Shown here one piece after another: positions 17,707 to 28,157 of a DNA stretch of 64,000 nucleotides (its first letter is position 1; each line of letters begins with the position of its first letter). The notes below the pieces were generated by a model. That model was given only the letters and a program-made list of their open reading frames with translations. It was not told the DNA's origin and did not search any database. The DNA is taken from contig JAAYUK010000118.1 in the NCBI GenBank assembly GCA_012517735.1, positions 1-64,000 on the forward strand. Reading direction: 5' to 3'. Origin of the DNA: Nitrospiraceae bacterium. GTDB lineage: Bacteria; Nitrospirota; Thermodesulfovibrionia; Thermodesulfovibrionales; Dissulfurispiraceae. The position numbers and the translations under genes are program-made.

Positions 17707-17781
17707 GGCGACGTACCCAAGTGGTAAGGGAGAGGTCTGCAAAACCTTTATTCAGCGGTTCGAATCCGCTCGTCGCCTCCA
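17707..17781 (+). tRNA. tRNA-Cys (anticodon GCA)
   Basis: Acceptor GGCGACG pairs perfectly with CGTCGCC. Anticodon GCA at 17739-17741 in the loop CTGCAAA, T-arm with GGTTCGAATCC, encoded CCA (17779-17781). A T-rich stretch follows directly and may aid termination. Confidence 0.97.
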
Positions 17782-17813
17782 TTTTTTTCCTCGCTGTTCG
17801 CCTCCGATTTTCC

Positions 17814-17841
17814 TTGACATGCCACCCCCGGATTCGATAAC
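17814..17841 (+). promoter_or_regulatory. Sigma-70-type promoter of the riboswitch-htpX transcript
   Basis: TTGACA (17814-17819) and GATAAC (17836-17841) with a 16-nt spacer, placing the start roughly 15-20 nt before the aptamer. Confidence 0.6.
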
Positions 17842-17863
17842 TTAAGCTTATAGGAAGTATTTG

Positions 17864-17992
17864 TATAAAGGGGAGTAGCTGAATTCGCGGTGATCGTCAT
17901 TACGGCCGTAAAAAGCCCGGTTCCGCGGGGTTAGCGGTGCTAACGAGCAAGACCTTTATCATGATGCCTGGTATCGTGATAAGGGTTTTTTT
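17864..17992 (+). ncRNA. yybP-ykoY family (Mn2+) riboswitch with transcription terminator
   Basis: The leader has both diagnostic blocks of this class: GGGGAGTAGC at 17870-17879 and GAGCAAGACC at 17945-17954, with GTCATTAC in the internal loop region. The outer helix P1 is ATAAAGG pairing with CCTTTAT. The same CCTTTAT forms the 5' arm of a strong terminator (17953-17985 plus seven T). Aptamer and terminator are therefore mutually exclusive: Mn2+ stabilising P1 would prevent the terminator and turn htpX ON. Class identity is from conserved sequence; ligand and direction are inferred from the known family. Confidence 0.93.
17953..17992 (+). terminator. Riboswitch-controlled terminator before htpX
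   Basis: A 13-bp stem with two G.U pairs (17953-17965 with 17973-17985), loop GCCTGGT, then TTTTTTT. It shares its 5' arm with riboswitch helix P1. Confidence 0.9.
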
Positions 17993-18015
17993 GTAGGACC
18001 AAAGGAGGATAGTCG

Positions 18016-18867
18016 ATGAATACCATGAAGACCTTTTTACTGATGGGCGTTCTGACGCTCATGCTGGTGTTTGCGGGCGGTTTGGCCGGCGGCAAGACGG
18101 GCATGACCATCGCGCTGATCATGGCCTTCGGTATGAACTTTTTTTCGTACTGGTTCAGCGACAAGATTGTTCTGAAGATGTACGGTGCCCAGCCGGTCAC
18201 CGAGGCGGAAGCCCCGGAGTTGTATGCTATGGTCCGGCGCCTCGCGCAGCGTGCTGAGCTGCCGATGCCGAAGGTTGCCATCATCAATGAGGATCAGCCG
18301 AACGCTTTTGCGACCGGCCGGAATCCTGAACACGGAACCGTTGCGGTTACCACCGGGATCATGAGAATTCTTTCCCGGGAAGAACTCGAGGGAGTGTTGG
18401 CCCATGAACTCGCCCACATCAAGAATCGCGATATTCTGGTCGGCACCATTGCGGCGGCCATAGCGGGCGCGATCAGCTATCTCGCCCAGATGGCGCAGTT
18501 TGCGATGATTTTCGGCGGCGGCCGTCATGACGATGACGAGGGCGGCAGCCCGATCGGGACGATCGTCATGATGATTGTCGGTCCGATTGCCGCGATGCTG
18601 GTGCAGATGGCCATATCCCGGTCGCGCGAGTATGGCGCTGATGCCGGCGGAGCGCAGATCTGCGGCAACCCGATCTATCTGGCGAATGCACTGCACAAGC
18701 TCCAGATGGCATCGCAGCAGATACCCATGCAGGCAAATCCTGCGACAGCGCATATGTTTATTGTGAATCCGCTGAGCGGGGGCGCATTGATGAATCTGTT
18801 CAGCACGCATCCGCCGATGGAAGAACGCATCGCACGTCTGAAGGCGATGCGCATGGGAGGACGATAA
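18016..18867 (+). CDS. htpX: HtpX-type membrane zinc metalloprotease
   Basis: A 283-residue M48 protease acting in inner-membrane protein quality control. Two N-terminal transmembrane segments (residues ~5-50), catalytic HELAH at 130-134 with the downstream Glu in [13 protein letters not shown], and further hydrophobic segments at ~145-170 and ~180-205. The ATG follows AAAGGAGGATAGTCG, a strong ribosome binding site. Upstream is the Mn2+ riboswitch. purE follows with no gap, so both should be under the same switch. Confidence 0.96.
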   Translation: MNTMKTFLLMGVLTLMLVFAGGLAGGKTGMTIALIMAFGMNFFSYWFSDKIVLKMYGAQPVTEAEAPELYAMVRRLAQRAELPMPKVAIINEDQPNAFATGRNPEHGTVAVTTGIMRILSREELEGVLAHELAHIKNRDILVGTIAAAIAGAISYLAQMAQFAMIFGGGRHDDDEGGSPIGTIVMMIVGPIAAMLVQMAISRSREYGADAGGAQICGNPIYLANALHKLQMASQQIPMQANPATAHMFIVNPLSGGALMNLFSTHPPMEERIARLKAMRMGGR

Positions 18868-19359
18868 ATGGCAAAGCCGCAGGTGCTCATCCTGATGGGA
18901 AGCGACAGCGATCTGCCGGTCATGGAGAAGGCAGCGGAAGTGTTGCAGGAGATGGGAGTCGCATATCAGATGGATATCAGCTCCGCGCATCGTCTGCCGG
19001 ACAAGACGGCGGAGTATGCGAAAAATGCCCGCGAGCGCGGTATCGAAGTGATTATTGCCGGAGCCGGTATGGCGGCGCATCTTGCCGGCGTCATTGCGGC
19101 ACATACCACGCTGCCGGTTATCGGTGTGCCGTTGAAATCGGGAGCTCTGGCCGGAATGGATGCCCTGTATTCAACCGTGCAGATGCCTCCCGGCATTCCG
19201 GTTGCGACGGTGGCGATCGACGGGGCGAAGAATGCGGCGTATCTTGCCTGTTCGATCCTTTCGATCAAGTATCCGGCGATTGCAAAGAAGCTTGAGTCTT
19301 CCCGTGCATCCACGCGCAAGGAGCTCGAGAAGAAGTCTGCACAGTTGCAGAAACGGTAG
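18868..19359 (+). CDS. purE: N5-carboxyaminoimidazole ribonucleotide mutase
   Basis: A 163-residue class I PurE of purine synthesis. [19 protein letters not shown] and [17 protein letters not shown] are the substrate-binding motifs. The ATG directly follows the htpX stop (TAAATG), so it is cotranscribed and, unusually for a purine gene, downstream of a metal riboswitch. No purK is adjacent. A strong terminator ends the unit. Confidence 0.96.
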   Translation: MAKPQVLILMGSDSDLPVMEKAAEVLQEMGVAYQMDISSAHRLPDKTAEYAKNARERGIEVIIAGAGMAAHLAGVIAAHTTLPVIGVPLKSGALAGMDALYSTVQMPPGIPVATVAIDGAKNAAYLACSILSIKYPAIAKKLESSRASTRKELEKKSAQLQKR

Positions 19360-19375
19360 CATTGCCTGACGACAG

Positions 19376-19409
19376 GGCCTGCATCCGTTCGGATGCGGGC
19401 CTTTTTTTT
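19376..19409 (+). terminator. Rho-independent terminator of htpX-purE
   Basis: An 11-bp stem GGCCTGCATCC with GGATGCGGGCC, loop GTTC, then eight T residues. Confidence 0.93.
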
Positions 19410-19481
19410 GTCTGCGTGTCTGAACGCATCTGGTACAATGAAAATACCGTGTGTGTCTAAGAGGTTTGGGAGGTCTTCCAT

Positions 19482-21332
19482 ATGGAGAAAAAAGTCAGCT
19501 TTTCGCTCGCCTATTTCCTGATCGCATTTCTTGTCCTCATAACTCTCCAGAACTATTTTCTGTCGCGTACGATTGCGCAGATCAGTTACTCGGAGTTCAA
19601 GGTGCTTCTGAAGGAGCGCCTGATCAATGATCTGGAGATCCGGCAGGATACCATTGAAGGCAAGCTCGTGAAAGGTGCGGATGAGCGTATCGCCGCGCTT
19701 CGCGGCAGCGATACCAGGCAGCCAAAGGTATCTCCCGACATGAAGACCTTTTTTGTCGTCCGAATGGAGGACGGCGATCTGGTGAAGGAGCTCACGGCAA
19801 ACGGTATCAGATTCAATGCCCTGCAGGAGTCAACATGGTTCCGGACGCTGCTGTCGTGGGTCGTGCCGGTTCTGCTGTTTGTCGGGCTCTGGGGGTTTCT
19901 CATGAAACGTATGGGGGCTGCCGGAGGCGGGCTCATGGCGGTCGGCAAGAGCAAGGCGAAGATCTATGTCGAGGGCGAAACCAAAGTGACGTTTGAAGAT
20001 GTCGCCGGGGTCGAAGAAGCGGAGGAGGAGCTGAAAGAAGTCATCGAGTTTCTGCGCAATCCGCAGAAGTTCCAGACGCTCGGCGGCAAGATACCGAAAG
20101 GCATCCTGCTGGTCGGCCCTCCGGGGACCGGAAAGACCTTGCTCGCACGGGCCGTTGCGGGAGAGGCGAAGGTCGCGTTTCTGAGTATCAGCGGATCGGA
20201 TTTTGTCGAGATGTTTGTCGGTGTCGGAGCTGCGCGGGTGCGTGACCTGTTTGCCCAGGCAGAGAAGATGGCGCCATGTATCATTTTTATCGATGAGATT
20301 GACGCTCTCGGCAGGGCTAGAGGGATCAGTCCGATCGGCGGCGTTGATGAGAAGGAGCAGACGCTCACCCAGCTGCTGACCGAGATGGACGGCTTCGATA
20401 CCAAAAAAGGCGTCATTATCATGGCCGCGACAAACCGTCCCGAAATCCTTGATCAGGCGCTGTTGCGGCCTGGCCGTTTCGATCGTCACGTTGTGGTGGA
20501 TCGCCCCGATCTCAAGGGACGTGAGGAGATATTTGCTGTCCACATCAAGAAGATAAAGATTGCCGGTGATGTTGTCCTGAAAACCCTTGCTTCTCTGACT
20601 CCCGGCATGGTAGGTGCCGATATTGCGAATGTCGTCAATGAGGCGGCTCTGCTGGCGGTCCGGAAAGGCAAGGATGTCGTGGAGATGAAGGATTTTGAGG
20701 ATGCCATCGAGCGCGTGGTTGCCGGCCTTGAGAAAAAGAGCCGCGTCATCAGCCCGAAGGAGCGCGAGCGGGTAGCCTATCATGAAATGGGGCATGCTCT
20801 TGTTGCGAGCGTTCTGCCGAATGCCGATCCCGTTCGCAGGGTTTCGATCATTCCTCGGGGGGTTGCTGCCCTCGGATACACGCTGCAGCTTCCCACTGAG
20901 GACCGTTTTCTCCTGACCCGGTCGGAACTGCTCGATCGCATGGCGGTCATGCTGGGCGGCAAGGCTGCCGAGGAGCTCATTTTCGGCGAGGCATCAACGG
21001 GTGCAAAGAACGATCTCGAGCGGGCCACCGATATGGCGACCGCAATGATCAAGGCATACGGCATGAGCGAAAAGCTCGGCCCTGTTTCGTATGACAAGGC
21101 GCGTCCGAGATTCCTCGACGTGCAGATGGCCGGACAGCCGAAAGATTACAGCGAGCATACGGCACAGGAAATTGATGATGAAGTCCATCAGCTTTTGCGG
21201 GATACGCTCAGGAAGTCGTCGGAGATCCTTCGCGAAAATCGGGCGCAGCTTGAGCGCATTGCACGGATACTGCTTGAGCGGGAAGTGATCGAAGGCGATG
21301 AACTCAAGGCGCTGATTGCTGAACGGCAATGA
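19482..21332 (+). CDS. ftsH: ATP-dependent zinc metalloprotease FtsH
   Basis: A 616-residue membrane AAA+ protease. TM1 near residues 7-25, a ~90-residue periplasmic domain, TM2 near 120-140. AAA module: Walker A GPPGTGKT at about 211-218, Walker [12 protein letters not shown], second region of homology [19 protein letters not shown]. Peptidase HEMGH at 434-438 (most family members have HEAGH). Degrades misassembled membrane proteins. Start at an ATG behind GGGAGGT. It follows a terminator, and a TACAAT box at 19434-19439 suggests its own promoter. Confidence 0.97.
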   Translation: MEKKVSFSLAYFLIAFLVLITLQNYFLSRTIAQISYSEFKVLLKERLINDLEIRQDTIEGKLVKGADERIAALRGSDTRQPKVSPDMKTFFVVRMEDGDLVKELTANGIRFNALQESTWFRTLLSWVVPVLLFVGLWGFLMKRMGAAGGGLMAVGKSKAKIYVEGETKVTFEDVAGVEEAEEELKEVIEFLRNPQKFQTLGGKIPKGILLVGPPGTGKTLLARAVAGEAKVAFLSISGSDFVEMFVGVGAARVRDLFAQAEKMAPCIIFIDEIDALGRARGISPIGGVDEKEQTLTQLLTEMDGFDTKKGVIIMAATNRPEILDQALLRPGRFDRHVVVDRPDLKGREEIFAVHIKKIKIAGDVVLKTLASLTPGMVGADIANVVNEAALLAVRKGKDVVEMKDFEDAIERVVAGLEKKSRVISPKERERVAYHEMGHALVASVLPNADPVRRVSIIPRGVAALGYTLQLPTEDRFLLTRSELLDRMAVMLGGKAAEELIFGEASTGAKNDLERATDMATAMIKAYGMSEKLGPVSYDKARPRFLDVQMAGQPKDYSEHTAQEIDDEVHQLLRDTLRKSSEILRENRAQLERIARILLEREVIEGDELKALIAERQ

Positions 21333-21414
21333 AAATCGCACAAACGATTGTTCTGTTTGACCGGATGCATGGCGCTGGGCGCCCGAATCTCCGGGCAGGC
21401 AGAGTGGAACCAAC

Positions 21415-22413
21415 ATGATGCACTGGGCCGGTTTTCTTCTCTGTTCTGCGCTGATCATCTATTCCGGAATCCGTCTGTCCCGGTATGGTGACATCATTGC
21501 CGAAAAGAGCGGCCTTGGCCGCACCTGGGTGGGAGTGGTTCTCGTTGCGACGGTCACCTCGCTTCCTGAGCTGGTATCGAGCATAAGCGGCGTTGCCATG
21601 AACGATGCGCCTGATATCGCGGTCGGCAATCTCGTCGGAGCATGCAGCGTGAATCTCCTCATTTTTGGTCTTCTGGATGCCGTGCACCGCTCCGGACCGC
21701 TCTCCGCCCGGGCCCGGCAAGGACATATCCTCTCTGCCGGGGTCGGCATCGTGATGATGTGCGGCGTTGTTTCCGGGATACAGTTACGGGACAGCGTCGT
21801 TCCGCTCGGCTGGATCGGACCGTATTCCCTGGTCTTTCTTCTCGGGTATCTGATTGCCATGCGCGTCATTTATTTTTATGAGCAGAAGAATCTCAGGAAT
21901 TACATGGAAGAAGTCGCCGAGAGGAGTCCGTTTGCGGGAATTCCGCTCAAACAGGCACTGGCGCGATTCGGTATCAATGCCGCCGTTGTGGTGGGCGCAG
22001 CTTTTTTTCTGCCCGGCATCGGAGTTGGTCTTGCCGAGCAGACAGGACTCGGTCAGACCTTTGTCGGCACCCTGTTTATTGCTGTCGCGACGACGTTGCC
22101 GGAAATCGTCGTCTCGGTTTCAGCGGTCAGAATGGGCGCGGTCGATCTTGCCATCGGCAATCTTTTCGGCAGCAATCTTTTCAATATCGCCATTCTCGGT
22201 ATTGCCGACCTGTTTTTTCCAAAAGGACCGCTCCTGTCGATGGTCAGCAGTTCGCATTCGGTCATGGGACACGCAGCCATCGCGATGTCGGGGCTGGCAA
22301 TTGTCGGTCTCACGTATCGGGCTGAGCGCAAGAAGCTCTTTCTGGCATGGGATGCGATCTGTATTGTGCTGGTATATTGTGTCAGCGTGATGTTGCTTTA
22401 CAGCCTGCACTGA
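21415..22413 (+). CDS. Sodium/calcium exchanger family (CaCA) antiporter
   Basis: A 332-residue inner-membrane protein with about ten hydrophobic segments in two inverted halves. Each half has an alpha-repeat: TSLPELVSSISG...GNLVGACSVN and TTLPEIVVSVSA...GNLFGSNLFN. The acidic Glu in each SLPE/TLPE motif is the cation ligand in this family. Ca2+ or another divalent cation is the likely substrate. The neighbouring P-type cation ATPase supports a divalent-cation efflux theme. No strong ribosome binding site precedes the ATG pair at 21415/21418. Confidence 0.92.
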   Translation: MMHWAGFLLCSALIIYSGIRLSRYGDIIAEKSGLGRTWVGVVLVATVTSLPELVSSISGVAMNDAPDIAVGNLVGACSVNLLIFGLLDAVHRSGPLSARARQGHILSAGVGIVMMCGVVSGIQLRDSVVPLGWIGPYSLVFLLGYLIAMRVIYFYEQKNLRNYMEEVAERSPFAGIPLKQALARFGINAAVVVGAAFFLPGIGVGLAEQTGLGQTFVGTLFIAVATTLPEIVVSVSAVRMGAVDLAIGNLFGSNLFNIAILGIADLFFPKGPLLSMVSSSHSVMGHAAIAMSGLAIVGLTYRAERKKLFLAWDAICIVLVYCVSVMLLYSLH

Positions 22414-22489
22414 GCAGGTAGCTGAAAAAAATGCTTTCGACCGGCTCAGCGACGGGTTGTGGTGTTTGCGGTTACAGGAGGTTGGGAAT

Positions 22490-25114
22490 ATGTGGCACAA
22501 CCGAAGTGCGGAGGACGTGATCTCGTCACTGAACGGGTCATTGCAGGGGCTTTCTGCGCAGGAAGCAGCCCGGCGTTTCGAACAATACGGTCCCAATGCG
22601 CTGGAGGAAAAGAAGGGGCGTAGCCCTGTCACCATGCTGCTGAACCAGTTCCGGGATTTTCTCATTCTGGTACTGCTTGGAGCAGCCCTGCTGTCCGGGG
22701 TGGTCGGTGACTGGAAAGACTCGATTGCAATTTTCGTGATCGTCTGTGCCAATGCGGTCATTGGATTCATCCAGGAATATCGTGCCGAGCAGGCGATGGC
22801 CGCGCTCAAGAGCATTGCTGCTCCGACAGCAACGGTACTGCGCGATGGGGTGCAGACGACGGTAGCGTCTTCGGAACTCGTGCCGGGAGATATCGTACTG
22901 CTCGAGGCGGGTCGTCTCGTTCCGGCAGATCTTCGCCTGATCGAATCGGCACAGATGCGGGTGGATGAGTCGATGCTGACCGGCGAATCACTGCCGGTCG
23001 ACAAGACTGCCGGTGACGTCATCCGGGAGCAGGCGAGTATCGGCGACCGGAAGAATATGGCATTTAAGGGAACGATCGTTACCTATGGTCGCGGTTCTGG
23101 GGTGGTTGTTGCTACCGGTATGCAGACCGAGATCGGAAAGATCGCCGGATTGCTCCAGGAAAACGAAGCGGGCATGACACCGTTGCAGAAGCGGCTGAAG
23201 GCACTCGGAAAACAGGTAGCGGTTGTCGTGCTGATCGTTTGCGCCATCGTCTTCGGCGTCGGCATCATGAAAGGCGAGTCGATCGTGCCGATGTTTCTGA
23301 CCGCGGTTTCTCTTGCTGTCGCGGCCATTCCCGAGGCCCTGCCGGCTGTTTTGACCATAACGCTTGCCCTCGGTGCAAAACGGCTTGCCCGGGTGCAGGC
23401 GCTCATGAGGCGTCTTGCTGCAGTCGAAACCCTTGGTTCTGTTACCTATATCTGCACGGACAAAACCGGTACGCTTACCATGAACCGGATGAAGGTTGAG
23501 ATGCTCTGGCATGACGGGAGCGTATTGGAATTACCGGGATCGGTGCCGGATGTTTCCGGTGCAGCGACAGACGTGCGTGTCCAGTTCTGGCTTGCCCTTG
23601 CATTAAGCAATGACGCAGACATCGGCGCTGATGGTGTCCTTCTGGGAGATCCTACGGAAACGGCTCTGCTTTCCGCTGCAGAGGGGGCGGGAGTTTCAAA
23701 GCAGCAGGTGCAGCGTCAGTATCCCCGCGTTGCTGAAGTTCCGTTTGACTCGGACCGCAAGTGCATGACGACGATTCACCGCCTGCAGGACGGCACCTAT
23801 CTGGCATTTACCAAAGGTGCTGTGGATATGCTGATCGAGCGCTCGAAATCGATTGCCGGGGGGCGTGGGATTGCTGCTGCCGAGCTCATGGAGCAGGCCG
23901 ACCGGATGGCCCGTGATGGCATGCGGGTGCTCGCTTTTGCCGTGCGTCGGCTGGACGAATTGCCGGAGAAGCTCCTTCCGGAAACCGTAGAAACTGATCT
24001 GGTATTGCTCGGTCTTGTCGGGCTGATCGACCCCCCGCGGCCCGAAGCTGCCGAGGCGGTCCAGACCTGTATTGCCGCCGGTATCCGGCCGGTCATGATT
24101 ACCGGGGATCATCCATTGACCGCCATGGCGATCGCCCGGCGGATCGGCATTCTCGGAGAGGCCGAGGACCGGGCGTCCGGACATGTGCTTACGGGAACTG
24201 ACCTTGCGGAAATGACGGATCCGGTCTTCAGCAGAAGGGTTCCCGACATTAAGGTGTATGCCCGGGTAGCGCCTGAGCAGAAATTGCGTATCGTCAAGGC
24301 GCTGCAGGCGGCAGGCCAGTATGTTGCCATGACGGGGGACGGCGTGAATGATGCCCCCGCTTTGAAGCGGGCTGACATAGGGATTGCCATGGGCATTACC
24401 GGGACCGATGTGGCGAAGGAATCCGCCCAGATGGTTCTGCTCGATGACAACTTTGCGACCATTGTCAAAACGGTTCGCGAGGGCAGGAAAATTTACGACA
24501 ATATCAGAAAATTCATCCAGTTCAATATCACAACGAATGTCAGTCAGGTTTCCCTGATCTTTCTTGCCCCGTTTCTTGGCCTGCCGGTTCCGATCCAGCC
24601 GATCCATATTCTCTGGATCAATCTTATTACCGACGGATTTCCGGCGCTTGCCCTTTCGGCTGAGCGGGCAGAAGCCCGTATCATGGAGCGTCCTCCCAGG
24701 CGGCCTGACGAGAGCATTTTTGCGGGAAGCATGCCCTACTATATCGTGCTGGTCGGTCTGTTCATGGCCGGAATCGTTCTTCTGGTGCAGGAATGGGGGA
24801 TCAGGAGCGGCATGCACAACTGGCAGACGATGGTTTTTGTGATTCTTGCCCTTGCACAGCTTGCCAATGTTTTTGCGGTCCGAACCGAGACGGAATCAGT
24901 CTTTACCAGAGGGGTGTTCAGTAACCGGCCGCTGGTCTATGCCGTTGTTGGGACATTCATTTTGCAACTGGCAACCGTCTATGTCCCGTTTCTGAACCCG
25001 GTTTTTGATACGTCGCCGCTGACGCTCCCCGAGTTGGCGTTTTCGATTGCTGCGGCGTCTATGGTATTCTTTTTACTTGAGTTTATCAAGCTGATGCGGA
25101 GGATGTACCCATGA
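22490..25114 (+). CDS. P-type cation (Ca2+/Mn2+-type) ATPase
   Basis: An 874-residue P2-type ATPase. The ATG at 22490 follows AGGAGG. N-terminal cation-ATPase domain, A-domain TGES, phosphorylated Asp324 in [13 protein letters not shown], hinge [17 protein letters not shown]4 contains [11 protein letters not shown], the PEALP form seen in bacterial Ca2+/Mn2+ pumps of the PMR1/YloB type. Relatives of this pump are classic yybP-ykoY targets, yet here the riboswitch is upstream of htpX, beyond a terminator. The stop overlaps the purC ATG (ATGA). Confidence 0.94.
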   Translation: MWHNRSAEDVISSLNGSLQGLSAQEAARRFEQYGPNALEEKKGRSPVTMLLNQFRDFLILVLLGAALLSGVVGDWKDSIAIFVIVCANAVIGFIQEYRAEQAMAALKSIAAPTATVLRDGVQTTVASSELVPGDIVLLEAGRLVPADLRLIESAQMRVDESMLTGESLPVDKTAGDVIREQASIGDRKNMAFKGTIVTYGRGSGVVVATGMQTEIGKIAGLLQENEAGMTPLQKRLKALGKQVAVVVLIVCAIVFGVGIMKGESIVPMFLTAVSLAVAAIPEALPAVLTITLALGAKRLARVQALMRRLAAVETLGSVTYICTDKTGTLTMNRMKVEMLWHDGSVLELPGSVPDVSGAATDVRVQFWLALALSNDADIGADGVLLGDPTETALLSAAEGAGVSKQQVQRQYPRVAEVPFDSDRKCMTTIHRLQDGTYLAFTKGAVDMLIERSKSIAGGRGIAAAELMEQADRMARDGMRVLAFAVRRLDELPEKLLPETVETDLVLLGLVGLIDPPRPEAAEAVQTCIAAGIRPVMITGDHPLTAMAIARRIGILGEAEDRASGHVLTGTDLAEMTDPVFSRRVPDIKVYARVAPEQKLRIVKALQAAGQYVAMTGDGVNDAPALKRADIGIAMGITGTDVAKESAQMVLLDDNFATIVKTVREGRKIYDNIRKFIQFNITTNVSQVSLIFLAPFLGLPVPIQPIHILWINLITDGFPALALSAERAEARIMERPPRRPDESIFAGSMPYYIVLVGLFMAGIVLLVQEWGIRSGMHNWQTMVFVILALAQLANVFAVRTETESVFTRGVFSNRPLVYAVVGTFILQLATVYVPFLNPVFDTSPLTLPELAFSIAAASMVFFLLEFIKLMRRMYP

Positions 25115-25989
25115 CAGATGTTCTGATTCAGACCGATTTCCCTGACGTGAAACTGGTGCGTCGCGGCAAGGTGCGCGATGTTTACGAAGTCGGCGATCAT
25201 CTCCTGATCGTTACGACAGATCGAGTGTCCGCTTTCGATGTGGTGCTGCCGAACGGCATTCCGGGGAAGGGAAAGGTTCTGACCGGCATTTCACTCTACT
25301 GGTTCGGCCAGATGACCGATATTATCGAGAATCATATAGTGGCGACAAATGTCGACGACTACCCTGAAATCCTGAAAAAATACCGTCCGCAGCTTGAAGG
25401 ACGGAGCATGCTGGTCAAAAAGGCGCAGCCGCTGACCATCGAATGCATTGTTCGCGGCTATCTTTCCGGCTCCGGCTGGAAAGAGTACCAGAAGAGCCAG
25501 ACGGTCTGCAGCATTCCGCTTCCTGCCGGGCTGGTCGAATCGTCGCGCCTTGAGCAGCCGATTTTCACGCCGAGCACCAAGGCGGAAGAAGGGCATGATA
25601 TCAACATCAGCTATGCAGAAGCTGAACGGATCGTCGGTGCCGAAACTGCTGCTCAAGTCCGTGACACCGCCCTTGCAATTTACACGAAAGCGCGATCGAT
25701 GGCGGAGAAGAAGGGGATCATTATTGCCGACACCAAGATGGAGATGGGTTATTACGATGGGAAGCTTATTCTTATCGACGAAGTTTTGACTCCTGATTCT
25801 TCCCGCTTCTGGTCGATCAAGGATTATGCACCGGGCAAAAGTCAGGACAGTTATGACAAGCAGATCGTGCGCGACTATCTGCTGACGCTTGACTGGAACC
25901 AGCAGTATCCCGGACCGAAGCTGCCGGATGAAATCGTCGCAAAGACCGCTGCCCGGTACGAAGAAATTCTCGGCATCCTGACGAAATAA
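25111..25989 (+). CDS. purC: Phosphoribosylaminoimidazole-succinocarboxamide synthase
   Basis: A 292-residue SAICAR synthetase of purine synthesis, the longer form found in many bacteria. Motifs: [48 protein letters not shown] and [14 protein letters not shown]. Translationally coupled to the ATPase upstream, with mazG 2 nt downstream. Confidence 0.97.
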   Translation: MTDVLIQTDFPDVKLVRRGKVRDVYEVGDHLLIVTTDRVSAFDVVLPNGIPGKGKVLTGISLYWFGQMTDIIENHIVATNVDDYPEILKKYRPQLEGRSMLVKKAQPLTIECIVRGYLSGSGWKEYQKSQTVCSIPLPAGLVESSRLEQPIFTPSTKAEEGHDINISYAEAERIVGAETAAQVRDTALAIYTKARSMAEKKGIIIADTKMEMGYYDGKLILIDEVLTPDSSRFWSIKDYAPGKSQDSYDKQIVRDYLLTLDWNQQYPGPKLPDEIVAKTAARYEEILGILTK

Positions 25990-25991
25990 TC

Positions 25992-26774
25992 ATGGAACAG
26001 TTTCAGCGCCTGGTCGATATCATGGCAAAGCTGCGGGCTCCGGGAGGGTGTCCGTGGGACCGCGAGCAGACCCATGAATCCATCAAACCGTACCTTATTG
26101 AAGAAACCTATGAGCTGGTCGAGGCGATCGATACCAAGGACGACGCGGGTATCCGCGAGGAACTCGGAGATCTTCTGCTGCAGGTGGTGTTTCATGCCGA
26201 CATGGCGAAAGAGCGCGGCGCATTTGACATCGGCGACGTTATCGATGCGATCAGCGCCAAGATGATTTCCCGCCATCCGCATGTCTTTGCCGGTGCGAAG
26301 TTCGATACGCCCGAGGCCGTTCTCCAGCAGTGGACCGACCGGAAAAGGGAAGAGGGGAAGTTCCGGGAGTCTGCGCTGGACGGGGTGCCGGGGCACCTGC
26401 CGTCGTTGTTGCGGGCGCATCGGCTCCAGTCGCGCGCCGCGCGGGTCGGGTTCGACTGGAAAGACGTCGAAGACGTCATGAAAAAACTGGATGAGGAGTT
26501 ACGCGAATTCAGGGCGGCCATGGAGCGGAATGACAAGGCGGCGATTGAAGACGAGCTCGGAGATGTCTTTTTTTCGCTCGTCAATGTCTCGCGCTTTTTG
26601 CGGATCAACGCTGAAGAGGCGTTGCGGAAAACGATCGGGAAATTTGTGACACGATTTCGCTCTATTGAGCGCATGGCGGCTGCATCCGGCAGGCAGCTTT
26701 CCGACATGTCCCTGGAAGAGATGGATGCCTTGTGGGACAAGGCAAAGGCGCTGGAGAACAAAACCGGAGATTAA
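25992..26774 (+). CDS. mazG: Nucleoside triphosphate pyrophosphohydrolase MazG
   Basis: A 260-residue protein with two tandem MazG domains. The first has CPWDREQTHESI, EETYELVEAI and EELGDLLLQVVFHA; the second has KLDEELREF and EDELGDVFFSLVN. The ExxE...ExxD metal-binding pattern is intact in both. The family hydrolyses (d)NTPs, including abnormal nucleotides. Last gene of the cation/purine cluster. Confidence 0.95.
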   Translation: MEQFQRLVDIMAKLRAPGGCPWDREQTHESIKPYLIEETYELVEAIDTKDDAGIREELGDLLLQVVFHADMAKERGAFDIGDVIDAISAKMISRHPHVFAGAKFDTPEAVLQQWTDRKREEGKFRESALDGVPGHLPSLLRAHRLQSRAARVGFDWKDVEDVMKKLDEELREFRAAMERNDKAAIEDELGDVFFSLVNVSRFLRINAEEALRKTIGKFVTRFRSIERMAAASGRQLSDMSLEEMDALWDKAKALENKTGD

Positions 26775-26834
26775 GTGCTAGAATTAGGTCAATAAGCATG
26801 CGGGAGTTTTCATGTCTGTATCGGGAGCGCACTG

Positions 26835-28085
26835 ATGGCGAAGATTCTTCTGGTTGATGACGACAAGATTATTACGAAGCTTGTTGCGCTTTCCCTGTTC
26901 AAGAAGCTCGGTGCCGTATGCGAGGCGGCGCACTCTTTCGCCGCCGGCAAGGCGCTGGCCGATGCAAATGTGTTGGACTATGACCTTGCGATTGTCGATT
27001 ACAATCTTCCTGATGCCCGGGAAGGAGAGATGATCGACTACACCATTGCCAGGAGCATCCCTACGCTTGTCCTGACGGCGTCGTTTGACAGCGATACCCG
27101 CGATCAGGTTCTCTCCAAGAAAATTGTCGACTACGTCGTCAAGCGGGATATCAAGGAGCTGGACTATCTGGAAAGCGTGGTGCGGCGACTGCTCAACAAC
27201 CGGACCGTCAAGGGGCTCGTCGTGGACGATTCCATGGTATACCGCGAGTCCATGGCCCAGCTGCTCCGGAACCAGCTGCTGGTGGTTTTTTCTGCCGAGA
27301 ACGGAGTCGAGGCATTGCGGGTAATCGACCAGCATCCCGACATCAGGATAGTGATCACTGACTATTCCATGCCGAAAATGGATGGTCTTGAGCTGGTGAC
27401 CCAGTTGCGCAAGCACTACAAGAAAGACGCCATGGCGATCATTATCGCCTCCGGACTCGGCGGGGCATCGATCATTCCGCAGTTTCTGAAGGCCGGGGCG
27501 AACGACTATCTCCTGAAGCCTTACAGTACCGAAGAGTTCATCTGCAGGATCAATGCGAATCTCGAAAATCTCCAGATGATTCAGACGCTCAAGGACCATG
27601 CGCAGACCGATCCCTTGACCGGCCTGTATAACCGGAGGTACCTCTTTGAGGCCGGCTCAACGTTGCATGCATCAGCAGTCCGGAGTAACTTCCGGCTGTA
27701 CGCCGTTCTGATCGATATCGACCATTTCAAAACAGTGAACGATACTTACGGTCACGAGGCCGGCGATCAGGTGATCAGGGCGATTGCTGACAAGCTCAGG
27801 GAGTTTTTCCGGAGAAAAACCGATATTGTGGCCCGATTCGGCGGTGAGGAATTTTGTGTGATTTCTTCCCTGGAAAGCGAGGACAATCTGCCGGCATTCC
27901 TCGAACTCGTGCGCGCGGGAATACAAGGCATTACGATTCCTTACGGGCATCACAAAATAACAGTGACGGTATCGATCGGGGCGACCACGCCCCGGACAGG
28001 CACCTTTGAAGCCTTGCTGAAGGAAGCGGATGACCTCCTCTATCAGGCGAAAAACAGCGGCAGGAACCGGGTCTGCATTGCCTGA
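26835..28085 (+). CDS. PleD-like response regulator diguanylate cyclase (REC-REC-GGDEF)
   Basis: A 416-residue soluble regulator. REC1 has LLVDDDK and Asp in IVDYNLPD. REC2 has VVDDS, Asp in ITDYSMPKMDG and Lys in YLLKPYS. GGDEF domain with active GGEEF and I-site RKTD. REC1 has VVKRDI where LxKP is usual, suggesting that REC1 acts more as a dimerisation or adaptor domain. No cognate kinase is adjacent. Confidence 0.94.
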   Translation: MAKILLVDDDKIITKLVALSLFKKLGAVCEAAHSFAAGKALADANVLDYDLAIVDYNLPDAREGEMIDYTIARSIPTLVLTASFDSDTRDQVLSKKIVDYVVKRDIKELDYLESVVRRLLNNRTVKGLVVDDSMVYRESMAQLLRNQLLVVFSAENGVEALRVIDQHPDIRIVITDYSMPKMDGLELVTQLRKHYKKDAMAIIIASGLGGASIIPQFLKAGANDYLLKPYSTEEFICRINANLENLQMIQTLKDHAQTDPLTGLYNRRYLFEAGSTLHASAVRSNFRLYAVLIDIDHFKTVNDTYGHEAGDQVIRAIADKLREFFRRKTDIVARFGGEEFCVISSLESEDNLPAFLELVRAGIQGITIPYGHHKITVTVSIGATTPRTGTFEALLKEADDLLYQAKNSGRNRVCIA

Positions 28086-28157
28086 CCGCGCAGGGGATGC
28101 GCCGGTCAAAACCCTGGAAGCAAGGATTCCGGACGCTTTTTGAATCATTGACTCATC

